Shown in pieces: positions 1-6,662 of a stretch of DNA of 9,596 nucleotides (positions are counted from its first letter, which is position 1; every line of letters begins with the position of its first letter). Position numbers and translations under genes: made by a program. The DNA comes from JBBQDK01 sp038319625 (GTDB taxonomy: Bacteria; Pseudomonadota; Gammaproteobacteria; JBBQDK01), in NCBI GenBank assembly GCA_038319625.1, contig JBBQDK010000119.1:1-9596 (forward strand), written 5' to 3'. Below the pieces are notes generated by a model. That model ran no database searches. It was not told the origin of the DNA and saw nothing but the letters and a program-made list of their open reading frames with translations.

Positions 1-1773
1 CACGAACGGCCATTCCCGGTTGAAGTGCAGAATGATGGCGGTCTTGAATGGCTCCACTTCGGCGTATCGCTCTGCCGCACTGATCGATTGCAACGACACA
101 CCGAACAGCAGAATCAAAATAATATATTTGATGGCCCAGAGCCGCTCATGGATCATGTCCGGGAACTGCCACTGCCGGATCTTGAGTTTGCGCGCCAATT
201 CATTGACCAGCTTCTGGAGGGCACCGAACGGACACAGCCAGCCGCAGTACACACCGCGTCCCCACAGCAGCAGCGTCACCGCCACGAATGACCAGAGAAT
301 GAACATGGTCGGGTCGATAAGGAAGGTATTCCAGCTAAAATCGTGCATCAAGGCATTGATAAATGTCAGCACATTAACCACCGACAATTGGCCCAGCATG
401 TACCAACCGATGAAGCCAACGGTGTAGACCAGAAAACCGTTGCGCAGATACATGAGCAGGCGCGGATAGGTGGCCAACCAGTCCTGGAAAATCATGATCA
501 ACGTCAGGAAGATCAGACCCGCACCGAGGATCGCGATCTGGAAAGTGCGCTCGCGCCAGATCTGCACCCACATGGCCTCGTGCTCTGCCGGTGTGAGTTC
601 CTGAGGGGCCGGTCTTTCGATATACGCCTCGGGCGTCTGATATTCGCCGCCGAAGCTCTCGAATACGCTCGTGAGCGGTCCCGTCTCACGCTTGACCAGC
701 AGTTCCAGACGCCAGGGCTTGCCGGGATCGAATTTATTCGCGGCCCGGATGGTGAAGATGCCCATCTCGGAGAACTCCGGCATGCCTTTGGCATAGACAT
801 CGCTGAGGCGGTTGAAGTCGAGATCGCGGAACGAGACCTCGCGTCCACCCTGCGTCACCTGAATGCGATCGAAAATGCCGCCACGCACGTAGCCGGAGCC
901 TTTGAACGAGTACAGGCCGTTGGCCATGATGGCGATGGCCTGCTCACCGGGCTTGAGTGTCGACATGAGCCAGTTGTACTGCGATTCGCCGAGCAGGTTG
1001 CGGCCGATGGTCGGAACATTGAGGAAGGTGTAATACAAATCGATGAAGGTATCGTCCTGTTCGCCTTGCGGAGCCGCATCGATCGATTCAGCCGCTGTGC
1101 CTTTGAAGGACTTGTCGACATCGCCGCGCGTGATCAGCAGGCGTCGGATCGCGCCATTGCCTGTCAGGGTCTTCCAGTCCGCCGTTTCGAAGACATTGGC
1201 ACGTACCACTGCCGGCGGCGTGTTTGCCGTCGATTCTTCCTTGATGATGCCGTGCGCCTGGGCGATTGTTCGCGCCGCTCGCATGATGGTTTCATTGACC
1301 ACCATCACCGTGACGGTCGCGCCGGTTATGGCATCGACGTTTGAATAACCCGGGCGTTCGCCGGCACCGACCTTGACGCGATCACCAACCTTCTTGCCAA
1401 CATACTGCGCCACAAAATCGTACAGTTTCTGCACGGGGATACCGACCAGCAGGATCGGCTCGTGTTGTTCCAGGACTGTTACGCCCTTGATTACCCCGGC
1501 AGTGTCAATGCCCACGAGCATACTGACGGGCTTGCCGGAATACGCCGGAATATTCACGACATCCTTGGTGATGAAGACATAGCCGATGACATCCTTGCCG
1601 TGCTTGACAGTTGCCGAGGGCGGCGTGCCCTCGAAATCACCGACGCTGTCCGCTTTCGGGAAGTAGCTCATGATCTGGGGATAGGTCTGCGTCAGATCGG
1701 CCGCGCCTGTGGTCATTGGCCAGGCCAGCGTAATCAGTACCAGGCTCGCCAGCATCAACCACAGCCGGCGCAT
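1..1773 (-). CDS. nosR: NosR, membrane flavoprotein needed for N2O reductase (3' end cut by window)
   Basis: NosR is a polytopic inner-membrane iron-sulfur flavoprotein. It is needed for expression of nosZ and for electron supply to the periplasmic N2O reductase NosZ. The 591 residues visible are one uninterrupted reading frame. They start with a Sec-type signal/anchor (residues 1-25: RR, a hydrophobic core, then AA). A periplasmic FMN-binding domain follows. It contains HEPILLVGIP (104-113), and TGATVT (150-155), where Thr153 fits the covalent flavin site. Membrane helices lie at about 411-430, 444-461, 487-504 and 546-562. The first CxxxCP motif is CGWLCP (510-515). The last recognisable segment is AEVEPFKTA (571-579). 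Full NosR proteins are about 700-730 residues, so roughly 130 C-terminal residues, including the second CxxxCP and the ferredoxin-like Fe-S clusters, lie beyond position 1. The ATG at 1773 was chosen because the signal peptide begins there, although its Shine-Dalgarno is poor. Any nosZ gene would lie to the left, outside the window. Confidence 0.95.
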   Translation of the reverse strand, partial: MRRLWLMLASLVLITLAWPMTTGAADLTQTYPQIMSYFPKADSVGDFEGTPPSATVKHGKDVIGYVFITKDVVNIPAYSGKPVSMLVGIDTAGVIKGVTVLEQHEPILLVGIPVQKLYDFVAQYVGKKVGDRVKVGAGERPGYSNVDAITGATVTVMVVNETIMRAARTIAQAHGIIKEESTANTPPAVVRANVFETADWKTLTGNGAIRRLLITRGDVDKSFKGTAAESIDAAPQGEQDDTFIDLYYTFLNVPTIGRNLLGESQYNWLMSTLKPGEQAIAIMANGLYSFKGSGYVRGGIFDRIQVTQGGREVSFRDLDFNRLSDVYAKGMPEFSEMGIFTIRAANKFDPGKPWRLELLVKRETGPLTSVFESFGGEYQTPEAYIERPAPQELTPAEHEAMWVQIWRERTFQIAILGAGLIFLTLIMIFQDWLATYPRLLMYLRNGFLVYTVGFIGWYMLGQLSVVNVLTFINALMHDFSWNTFLIDPTMFILWSFVAVTLLLWGRGVYCGWLCPFGALQKLVNELARKLKIRQWQFPDMIHERLWAIKYIILILLFGVSLQSISAAERYAEVEPFKTAIILHFNREWPFV

Positions 1774-1914
1774 ACTCTGAAGAGTGTTATGAATGCCGGG
1801 GTCCGGCCACTGCTTCGTGTCGCGACATCTCGAAAAAAACTCTGCCCTGGATTTCAATTGCGTACTGCCCCGTTTGGCTAGGCGACAGTAGATGACAAAT
1901 GAGGATTGTTATCA

Positions 1915-1928
1915 TTGATCCGTATCAA
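1915..1928 (-). promoter_or_regulatory. FNR/DNR-type operator of the nosR promoter
   Basis: The 14 bases read TTGATCCGTATCAA, a perfect match to the FNR-family consensus TTGAT-N4-ATCAA (FNR, ANR and DNR/DnrD bind such sites). If nosR transcription starts at 1880, the box spans -48 to -35 and is centred at -41.5, the classical class II activator position. A -10-like hexamer TCTACT (1892 down to 1887, 4 of 6 consensus bases) fits this start. That would leave a leader of about 107 bases before the ATG at 1773. nos genes in pseudomonads are known to be controlled by such regulators. Which family member acts here cannot be told from the site alone. Confidence 0.85.
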
Positions 1929-1994
1929 AGCAGTGCGTCATTTCACGCATTTTGTGGCTCACATACCACGTTTTTTATGTGTCTAATGGAATTA

Positions 1995-2033
1995 ACCGGC
2001 GCCAATGCACCGCAGATGGTCAGTGCCGCCGGT
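1995..2033 (-). terminator. weak inverted repeat downstream of the DsrE-like gene
   Basis: ACCGGC (1995-2000) and GCCGGT (2028-2033) are perfect 6-base complements separated by 27 bases. On the minus strand the second arm is followed by TTAATT. The stem is short, the loop is long and there is no real T-run, so this is at best a weak terminator for the gene ending at 2062. Between here and nosR I see only the FNR box and two small hairpins. Confidence 0.2.
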
Positions 2034-2061
2034 AAACGCCTGCGCAGACCGGGTAATGTTT

Positions 2062-2430
2062 TCAGTAAGTGAAGGTGACAGTATCGTCCTTCATGGCCTG
2101 ACTGATGACGTAGGCACCACCGACTGTTGTTTCGACCTCCGGAATCAGCGCCCCGCTCACCTTGTCCATGACCTGAGAACAGGTCTTGAACTTGACACCG
2201 GCTTCGTGGGCCTCTCGGATAAGGTCATAGACTGTCTTCGTGCCACCTTCATGGACGAGGATCTTGTCGGCGACCCCCTGTTCTGCCAGAAATCCCGTAC
2301 GGCCGGTAAAGACTATTTCGACCTCATATTCCATCGCAGCCGCAATGGTAGCCTGGAAAAATGGAGTGCTGACTTCCAGGGGATTATTAACATCGGTATT
2401 CATCATCACAAAGAGCAATTTATCCGCCAT
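2062..2430 (-). CDS. small DsrE/DsrF/TusD-like protein
   Basis: This 122-residue cytosolic protein resembles the DsrE/DsrF/TusD fold family, whose members carry or relay sulfur on a cysteine. Visible signs are a first beta strand ending in a polar loop (KLLFVMMNTD, residues 4-13), a helix rich in small residues (about 22-34), a second strand (EVEIVFTG, 36-43), and VYDLIREAHEAGVKFKTCSQ (67-86). The last segment carries the only cysteine, Cys84, at the end of the third strand, where the family's reactive cysteine sits. A GGAYVISQAM segment (104-113) follows. The ATG at 2430 is preferred over the in-frame ATGs at 2448 and 2523 because GAGGAAA lies just upstream and the fold begins there. The partner is unknown. 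No dsrF, dsrH or tusE neighbour is present, so this is not a DsrEFH operon. Its place between nosR and a divergent cyclic-di-GMP gene suggests, without proving, a role in anaerobic respiration. Confidence 0.8.
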   Translation of the reverse strand: MADKLLFVMMNTDVNNPLEVSTPFFQATIAAAMEYEVEIVFTGRTGFLAEQGVADKILVHEGGTKTVYDLIREAHEAGVKFKTCSQVMDKVSGALIPEVETTVGGAYVISQAMKDDTVTFTY

Positions 2431-2432
2431 GG

Positions 2433-2439
2433 TTTCCTC
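2433..2439 (-). promoter_or_regulatory. Shine-Dalgarno sequence fixing the DsrE-like start
   Basis: The minus strand reads GAGGAAA, with the GAGG core 5 bases from the ATG at 2430. Neither longer in-frame start (2448, 2523) has a comparable site, so this decides the start. Confidence 0.7.
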
Positions 2440-2460
2440 GCACGTCATCCCGCCAAGGTG

Positions 2461-2488
2461 ACTATAGTTTTTCGAATAGGGGCAACAA
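2461..2488 (-). promoter_or_regulatory. candidate sigma-70 promoter of the DsrE-like gene
   Basis: On the minus strand TTGTTG (2488-2483) is followed by 16 bases and then TATAGT (2466-2461), 5 of 6 matches to the -10 consensus. The -35 is weak (3 of 6). Transcription would start near 2454, giving a short leader that includes the Shine-Dalgarno sequence. No FNR box lies at -41.5 relative to this start. Confidence 0.4.
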
Positions 2489-2617
2489 TGCTGCCCGCCG
2501 TTAATGTACAAACCACCGGGCAAAGTACTCGGCAGCGCCAGAACGTCACAAGACTATATCCTGCCTCTGGGACGTGCAGCCCTGTTTTCAAACGACCCGT
2601 AAGCTCATAGCGCGCAA

Positions 2618-2633
2618 GGCAAATAAATTTGCC
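2618..2633. repeat. 16-base near-perfect palindrome in the divergent intergenic region
   Basis: GGCAAAT, AA, ATTTGCC: two 7-base arms that are exact reverse complements around a 2-base centre. It lies 112 bases before the start of the FNR box and 188 bases upstream of the DsrE-like ATG. It could be an operator for an unidentified dimeric regulator. The centre is too short for a stable RNA hairpin. Apart from this, the DsrE-like promoter and the FNR box, I see nothing in the 2431-2760 gap. Confidence 0.3.
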
Positions 2634-2728
2634 CGGCGATTCGCCACGAAAACCGCCCGAATCAGTCCCCGGCCAAGTCCGCTCGCGGCCGTTGCATCAA
2701 GATGGTAGTGTAACTGTCGATAACCGAC

Positions 2729-2742
2729 TTGATGTACATCAA
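2729..2742 (+). promoter_or_regulatory. second perfect FNR/DNR-type operator, upstream of the cyclic-di-GMP gene
   Basis: The bases read TTGATGTACATCAA, again matching TTGAT-N4-ATCAA. Here even the spacer GTAC is self-complementary and one more pair extends it, so 2728-2743 is a perfect 16-base palindrome. Its centre (2735.5) is only 25.5 bases before the ATG at 2761. A class II start would therefore fall inside the gene, near 2777. Binding could instead repress or road-block the plus-strand gene. Alternatively it could activate leftward transcription: a minus-strand hexamer TACCAT (2707-2702) is roughly in place, but the leader to the DsrE-like gene would be about 265 bases. A further 13-base palindrome, AGCTTCAGAAGCT, abuts it at 2742-2754. 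Confidence 0.8.
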
Positions 2743-2760
2743 GCTTCAGAAGCTGACCCA

Positions 2761-4995
2761 ATGACCGAACAGTTGATTCTCGACTACTGGCCCGTGCTGA
2801 TTTCGCTCACCGTCGCCGCCTATTGCGTCGTACGACTGCGCCGGACCACTCGGGAGTTGGAACGGAACCGCTCCAGCAGCTACATGGCCGAAGCCGAATG
2901 GATGCATGCCCTCGATTTCGCCGAGGACGCCATGTACCTGGTCGACCTCGATGACCGGCTGGTACGCGGCAACCGCAAATTCTTCGAGTTCATCGGCCAG
3001 CCGGCGGAGCAATGCCTGGGCCAGCCGATCATGCAGTTGATCCACGGTGCCCACGAAAAACTGCCCTGCCCAGTCTGCGAGGCGCGCCTGGAACGACGCG
3101 ACGCAATATACGTCAAAGAGGCGGATGATCCGATGAACCGTCTGCACCGGCCCATCGAATTCATCGTCAAGACGCGCCGCGACGCCGCCGGCAATCCGGT
3201 CGGCGTGCTCATGGTGATGCGCGATCTATCCCGGCAGCGACAGGCTGAAGAGACCATCCTGGAAAGCCGTGAGCGTCTCATGGTCACGCTCGAATCGATG
3301 GGCGAAGCGGTGATTACCACAGACGTGAACGGCCTCGTACAATACCTCAACCCAGTGGCGCAAAACCTCACCGGCTGGGGCAATGCCGACGCACCGGGGC
3401 GCCCCTTGGCGGAAGTGTTCCACATTTCCGAGGACAGTACCGGCCATCAGGCCCGGGATCCGGTGACGGCCTGCCTCGAACAGGGCGCGGTGATCGCGTC
3501 CGACCGTGATACCACCTTGAGTCGGCGTGACCACCAGGATTTTGCTATCGAACTTACCACCGCGCCGATCCGCGACCGCAACGGCAAGGTCATCGGCGTG
3601 GTACTGATCTTCCGCGACATTACCCAGATCCGCAGCATGGCGCGCCAGCTCACCTATCAGGCCACGCACGATACCCTGACCGGACTGATCAACCGTCGCG
3701 AGTTCGAGCTGCGTCTGGAACACGCGCTGGACAATACCCGCACCGAAGGCCGTCACCATGCCTTGTGCTATATGGATCTGGATCAGTTCAAACTGGTCAA
3801 CGACACTTGCGGCCACATCGCTGGCGACGCCCTGCTGCGCCAGCTCACGACATTATTGAAAAGCAAACTGCGCGACAACGACCTGCTGGCGCGCCTGGGC
3901 GGCGATGAATTCGGCGTGCTGCTGGAAGGCTGCCCGCTGCCCAAGGCCATCGCGATCGCCGAAACACTGCGCATGGTGGTTCACGACTTCCGCTTCATCT
4001 GGATGGACAAGACTTTCGATATCGGCATCAGTATTGGCCTGGTGCCCATCAGCGATCAGTTCGTCAGTGTCACCGAATTGCTCAGCGCCGCCGACACCGC
4101 CTGCTACATCGCCAAGGATCTCGGCCGCAACCGCGTGCATGCCTACGAACCCGACGATGCCATGCTCACCAAGCATCAGGGCGAGATGCACTGGGTACAG
4201 CGCATCACCAAGGCCATCGACGACAACCGCCTGATTCTGTATTGCCAACCGATCGTCGCGCTAAGCGATGACGGTTGCACGTCGCCCTCCTTCGAGATAC
4301 TGGTGCGTCTGCAGGATGAAAACAATCTGATCATTCCGCCCATGGCCTTCATTCCCGCCGCGGAGCGTTACAATGTGATGGTGGCGGTGGACCGCTGGGT
4401 GCTGCGCGCCGCGCTCGACGCCTGGCAGCGAGTCTGCGCGGCCTGCGCCACTGAACGGGTGATGTTCGCCATCAACATCTCCGGATCATCCCTGTGCAAC
4501 GACAGCTACCAGGACTTCGTGCTCGACACGGTCGCCAAGTCCAGCGTACCTGGCAAGTGCATTTGTTTCGAAATCACGGAGACCGCGGCGGTCTCGAATT
4601 TTCAGCAGGCTCAGCACTTCATCACTTCACTGCGTGCGCTCGGCTGCCGTTTCGCGCTCGACGATTTCGGCTGCGGCCTGAGTTCCTTCACATACCTGAA
4701 GAACCTCGCCGTTGATTATCTGAAAATCGATGGCAGCTTCGTGCGCGACATGGCGCACGACCCCATCGACTACGCCATGGTGGAATCGATCAATCAGCTC
4801 GGCCATGTCATGGGTATCCAGACCGTCGCCGAATTCGTGGAGAACACGGCGACCCTGGAACTGCTCCGGCAACTGGGTGTGGATTACGCCCAAGGCTATG
4901 TCCTGGCGGAACCCATGCCGCTGTTCGAGGCCCATCTGAGTCTGCCCACGACTGCGGCGGACCTGGCCGCCGTGGCGCTCGACAGTACCTGCTGA
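2761..4995 (+). CDS. membrane-anchored PAS-PAS-GGDEF-EAL cyclic-di-GMP enzyme
   Basis: This 744-residue protein probably makes and/or degrades cyclic-di-GMP in response to signals sensed by its PAS domains. The order is: one membrane helix (about 10-27); PAS 1 (about 45-155) with HGAHEKLPCPVC at 95-106; PAS 2 (about 168-290), ending in the usual FRDITQ; GGDEF (about 295-463); and EAL (about 475-725). The GGDEF signature (380-384) is intact, and an RxxD product-inhibition site, RDND, lies at 371-374 in the standard spacing. In the EAL domain the signature reads EIL (512-514). The metal and catalytic residues expected of active enzymes are present: Asn572, Glu604, Asp634 and Asp635 of DDFG, Lys655, Glu691 and Gln711. 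The ATG at 2761 was chosen because the membrane helix starts there. An upstream in-frame TTG at 2629 would place the FNR box inside the gene. The architecture resembles dispersal regulators such as Pseudomonas RbdA, but which activity dominates cannot be read from the sequence. Confidence 0.93.
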   Translation: MTEQLILDYWPVLISLTVAAYCVVRLRRTTRELERNRSSSYMAEAEWMHALDFAEDAMYLVDLDDRLVRGNRKFFEFIGQPAEQCLGQPIMQLIHGAHEKLPCPVCEARLERRDAIYVKEADDPMNRLHRPIEFIVKTRRDAAGNPVGVLMVMRDLSRQRQAEETILESRERLMVTLESMGEAVITTDVNGLVQYLNPVAQNLTGWGNADAPGRPLAEVFHISEDSTGHQARDPVTACLEQGAVIASDRDTTLSRRDHQDFAIELTTAPIRDRNGKVIGVVLIFRDITQIRSMARQLTYQATHDTLTGLINRREFELRLEHALDNTRTEGRHHALCYMDLDQFKLVNDTCGHIAGDALLRQLTTLLKSKLRDNDLLARLGGDEFGVLLEGCPLPKAIAIAETLRMVVHDFRFIWMDKTFDIGISIGLVPISDQFVSVTELLSAADTACYIAKDLGRNRVHAYEPDDAMLTKHQGEMHWVQRITKAIDDNRLILYCQPIVALSDDGCTSPSFEILVRLQDENNLIIPPMAFIPAAERYNVMVAVDRWVLRAALDAWQRVCAACATERVMFAINISGSSLCNDSYQDFVLDTVAKSSVPGKCICFEITETAAVSNFQQAQHFITSLRALGCRFALDDFGCGLSSFTYLKNLAVDYLKIDGSFVRDMAHDPIDYAMVESINQLGHVMGIQTVAEFVENTATLELLRQLGVDYAQGYVLAEPMPLFEAHLSLPTTAADLAAVALDSTC

Positions 4996-5008
4996 CGCCA
5001 CCCGACTC

Positions 5009-5039
5009 TTGCCATCGGCAACACCGCGGACGCTATAAT
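5009..5039 (+). promoter_or_regulatory. sigma-70 promoter for the ABM protein-dehydrogenase pair
   Basis: TTGCCA (5009-5014, 5 of 6 consensus bases) and a perfect TATAAT (5034-5039) are separated by 19 bases, slightly longer than the ideal 17. Transcription would start near 5046, leaving about 78 bases of leader before the ATG at 5124. It lies just after the stop of the cyclic-di-GMP gene, so the pair can be expressed independently. Confidence 0.55.
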
Positions 5040-5123
5040 CCTGCCTCAATTAGAGATCCGGCCGTTCGCGCCACGCAACGATCCCAAGCGAGCCGTAACA
5101 GACCGCCACCCAGGGAACCCATC

Positions 5124-5429
5124 ATGCACGTCACGCTGGTACACGTTCAGGTCAAGTCCGACCATGTCAACGCCTTCATCGAAGCCTTCCGCAACAATCA
5201 CAAGGCCTCAATACTGGAAGCGGGCAATCTGCGTTTCGTTATCCTGCAGTCGCCCGATGATCCGTACCGCTTCGTACTCTACGAGGCCTATGCCGATGCC
5301 CGAACCGCCGTCGCGCACAAACAGACTGCGCATTATCTGCACTGGCACGACACGGTAGCGGGCTGGATGGCCGCGCCGCGCCAGGGTCAGCAATACAATG
5401 CACTGTATCCCGAGGGCGAAGCCTCATGA
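5124..5429 (+). CDS. ABM-domain protein (LsrG/YcnE-like small monooxygenase fold)
   Basis: This 101-residue protein fits the antibiotic biosynthesis monooxygenase (ABM) family, dimeric ferredoxin-like barrels. The usual order is visible: a first strand (VTLVHVQVKSD, 3-13), a helix (FIEAFRNNHKASILEAGNLR), a strand (RFVILQSPDDPYRFVLYEAY) and the family's AHKQTAHYLHW stretch (64-74), followed by DTVAGWMAAPRQG. Members include cofactor-free oxygenases, heme-degrading enzymes and LsrG, which acts on the autoinducer-2 phosphate. The sequence does not show which reaction applies here. AGGGAA lies about 7 bases before the ATG. Its stop codon overlaps the start of the dehydrogenase (ATGA, 5426-5429), so the two are probably translationally coupled and may act on one substrate. 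No lsr transport or kinase genes are nearby, so an autoinducer-2 role is not supported. Confidence 0.82.
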   Translation: MHVTLVHVQVKSDHVNAFIEAFRNNHKASILEAGNLRFVILQSPDDPYRFVLYEAYADARTAVAHKQTAHYLHWHDTVAGWMAAPRQGQQYNALYPEGEAS

Positions 5430-6616
5430 TTTTTTCGCCCTTCACGTTGACGCGTCTGCCGCGCATCGAATTCGGCGCGGGTCGCCTGGCGAAACTGCCC
5501 GCACTGGCCAAACGCTACGGCACACGCGCGCTGCTGGTCACCGGCGCGCAGTCCTTCTGCGGCACACCGCACTGGCCGCTGCTGCTCGATGCGCTGCGTC
5601 TGGAAGAGATGAGCTGGGAACACGTCAAAGTCAACGGTGAACCCTCACCGCAGTTCATTGACCAAGCGGTCAGCGAACACCGGCATGTCGGCATCACCGT
5701 CGTGATCGGCATCGGCGGTGGCAGCGTGCTGGACGCGGCCAAGGCCATCGCCGGGCTGCTGCCGCACGGCAATTCGGTCATGGATCATTTGGAAGGCGTA
5801 GGGCCGGAACTGCCTTACCACGGTCCTGCCACGCCCTTCATCGCGGTGCCGACCACCGCCGGCACCGGTAGCGAAGCCACCAAGAACGCCGTGCTCAGCG
5901 TGCAGGCTCCGCAGGGCTTCAAGAAGTCGTTTCGCGACGAAGCGCTGGTGCCCGAGTGGGCGATCGTCGATCCGACTCTGCTCGCCAGTTGTCCGCCCGA
6001 CCTGATCGCCGCCAACGGCATGGATGCGCTGACGCAGTTGATCGAGTCATATGTGTCCATCAAGGCCAATCCCTATACCGATGCCCTGGCCTGGAGCGGT
6101 ATCGAAGCGGTAAAGCGCGGCCTGCTGGTCTGGTATGCCGGCGAGCAGGACACCACCGAGGCGCGCGCCGCCATGGCCTATGCCGCGCTGCTCTCCGGCA
6201 TCACGCTCGCACAGGTCGGCCTGGGCTCCGTGCACGGCCTGGCCGCACCGCTCGGCGCCTTTCATCCCATCCCGCACGGCGCGGCCTGCGGCACACTGCT
6301 CGCCGCCGCCACCGCGATGAACATCGAAGCGATAAATCTGCGCGAGCCCGATAATATCGCACTGACAAAATACGCCCGGCTCGGTTCGCTGCTGACCGGC
6401 AAGCACTACAAGAACCACGAGAATGCCTGGGAGGCGTTGCTCAAACTGCTGCGCCACTGGACCACACAACTCAAACTGCCGACATTAGGGCGCTATGGCG
6501 TGACAGCGGGGAATGTGGATGTGATCGTAGCCAATGCACGCGGCAGCAGCATGAAGACCAATCCGATAGTGCTGACCGATGCGGAGATCGGGCGGATACT
6601 CGGCGAGCGGCTTTGA
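5426..6616 (+). CDS. iron-type (group III) alcohol dehydrogenase with altered metal site
   Basis: This 396-residue protein belongs to the Fe-containing alcohol dehydrogenase family, which interconverts alcohols and aldehydes or ketones with NAD(P). The N-terminal Rossmann-like half carries the dinucleotide motif GIGGGSVLDAAKA (95-107: GGGS at 97-100, Asp103, Lys106) and PTTAGTGSE (142-150). The C-terminal helical half carries the metal site. Relative to E. coli FucO (ligands Asp196, His200, His263, His277), Asp200, His270 and His284 are kept. The second ligand is Gln204 (GMDALTQLIE, 198-207), and the active-site His267 of FucO is Ala274 (VHGLAAPLG). His280 is an extra histidine nearby. Length and fold are complete, so this looks like a distinct subfamily rather than a damaged gene. 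The substrate is unknown. The upstream ABM gene overlaps it by 4 bases, which points to a shared pathway. No strong terminator follows, only the hairpin at 6640-6657. Confidence 0.92.
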   Translation: MIFSPFTLTRLPRIEFGAGRLAKLPALAKRYGTRALLVTGAQSFCGTPHWPLLLDALRLEEMSWEHVKVNGEPSPQFIDQAVSEHRHVGITVVIGIGGGSVLDAAKAIAGLLPHGNSVMDHLEGVGPELPYHGPATPFIAVPTTAGTGSEATKNAVLSVQAPQGFKKSFRDEALVPEWAIVDPTLLASCPPDLIAANGMDALTQLIESYVSIKANPYTDALAWSGIEAVKRGLLVWYAGEQDTTEARAAMAYAALLSGITLAQVGLGSVHGLAAPLGAFHPIPHGAACGTLLAAATAMNIEAINLREPDNIALTKYARLGSLLTGKHYKNHENAWEALLKLLRHWTTQLKLPTLGRYGVTAGNVDVIVANARGSSMKTNPIVLTDAEIGRILGERL

Positions 6617-6639
6617 ACTGAGTAGTCGCTTGCCACCGC

Positions 6640-6657
6640 ACCCTGACTCAACAGGGT
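6640..6657. terminator. hairpin between convergent genes
   Basis: ACCCTG (6640-6645) and CAGGGT (6652-6657) are exact complements around a 6-base loop, ACTCAA, 24 bases after the dehydrogenase stop. The palindrome CCTGATCAGG (6658-6667) follows directly. Neither strand has a T-run, so any termination would be weak or Rho-assisted. CAGGGTCC recurs at 6681-6688. Confidence 0.35.
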
Positions 6658-6662
6658 CCTGA

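Noticed and set aside
343..1344. 333-codon open frame on the plus strand
   Set aside because: It lies antisense to the unbroken nosR frame, has no family features and no ribosome site. It is a by-product of GC-rich coding DNA.
1932..1953. Hairpin AGTGCGT/ACGCATT followed by TTT as a plus-strand terminator
   Set aside because: No plus-strand gene ends here, the stem needs a G-U pair and the T-run is too short.
1915..1980. Rightward promoter driven by the nosR FNR box
   Set aside because: The box is symmetric, but no -10 or reading frame is found to the right; only the 3' end of an opposing gene lies there.
2431..2523. Longer DsrE-like protein starting at 2523 or 2448
   Set aside because: The added 6-31 residues do not look like the family N-terminus, would overlap the promoter, and lack a Shine-Dalgarno; 2430 has GAGGAAA.
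2005..2610. 201-codon plus-strand frame across the DsrE-like gene
   Set aside because: It is antisense to a gene with a recognisable fold and good start signals, and its product has no recognisable domain.
2629..2760. TTG start for the cyclic-di-GMP protein
   Set aside because: It would put the FNR palindrome inside the coding region and add 44 residues with no family character before the membrane helix.
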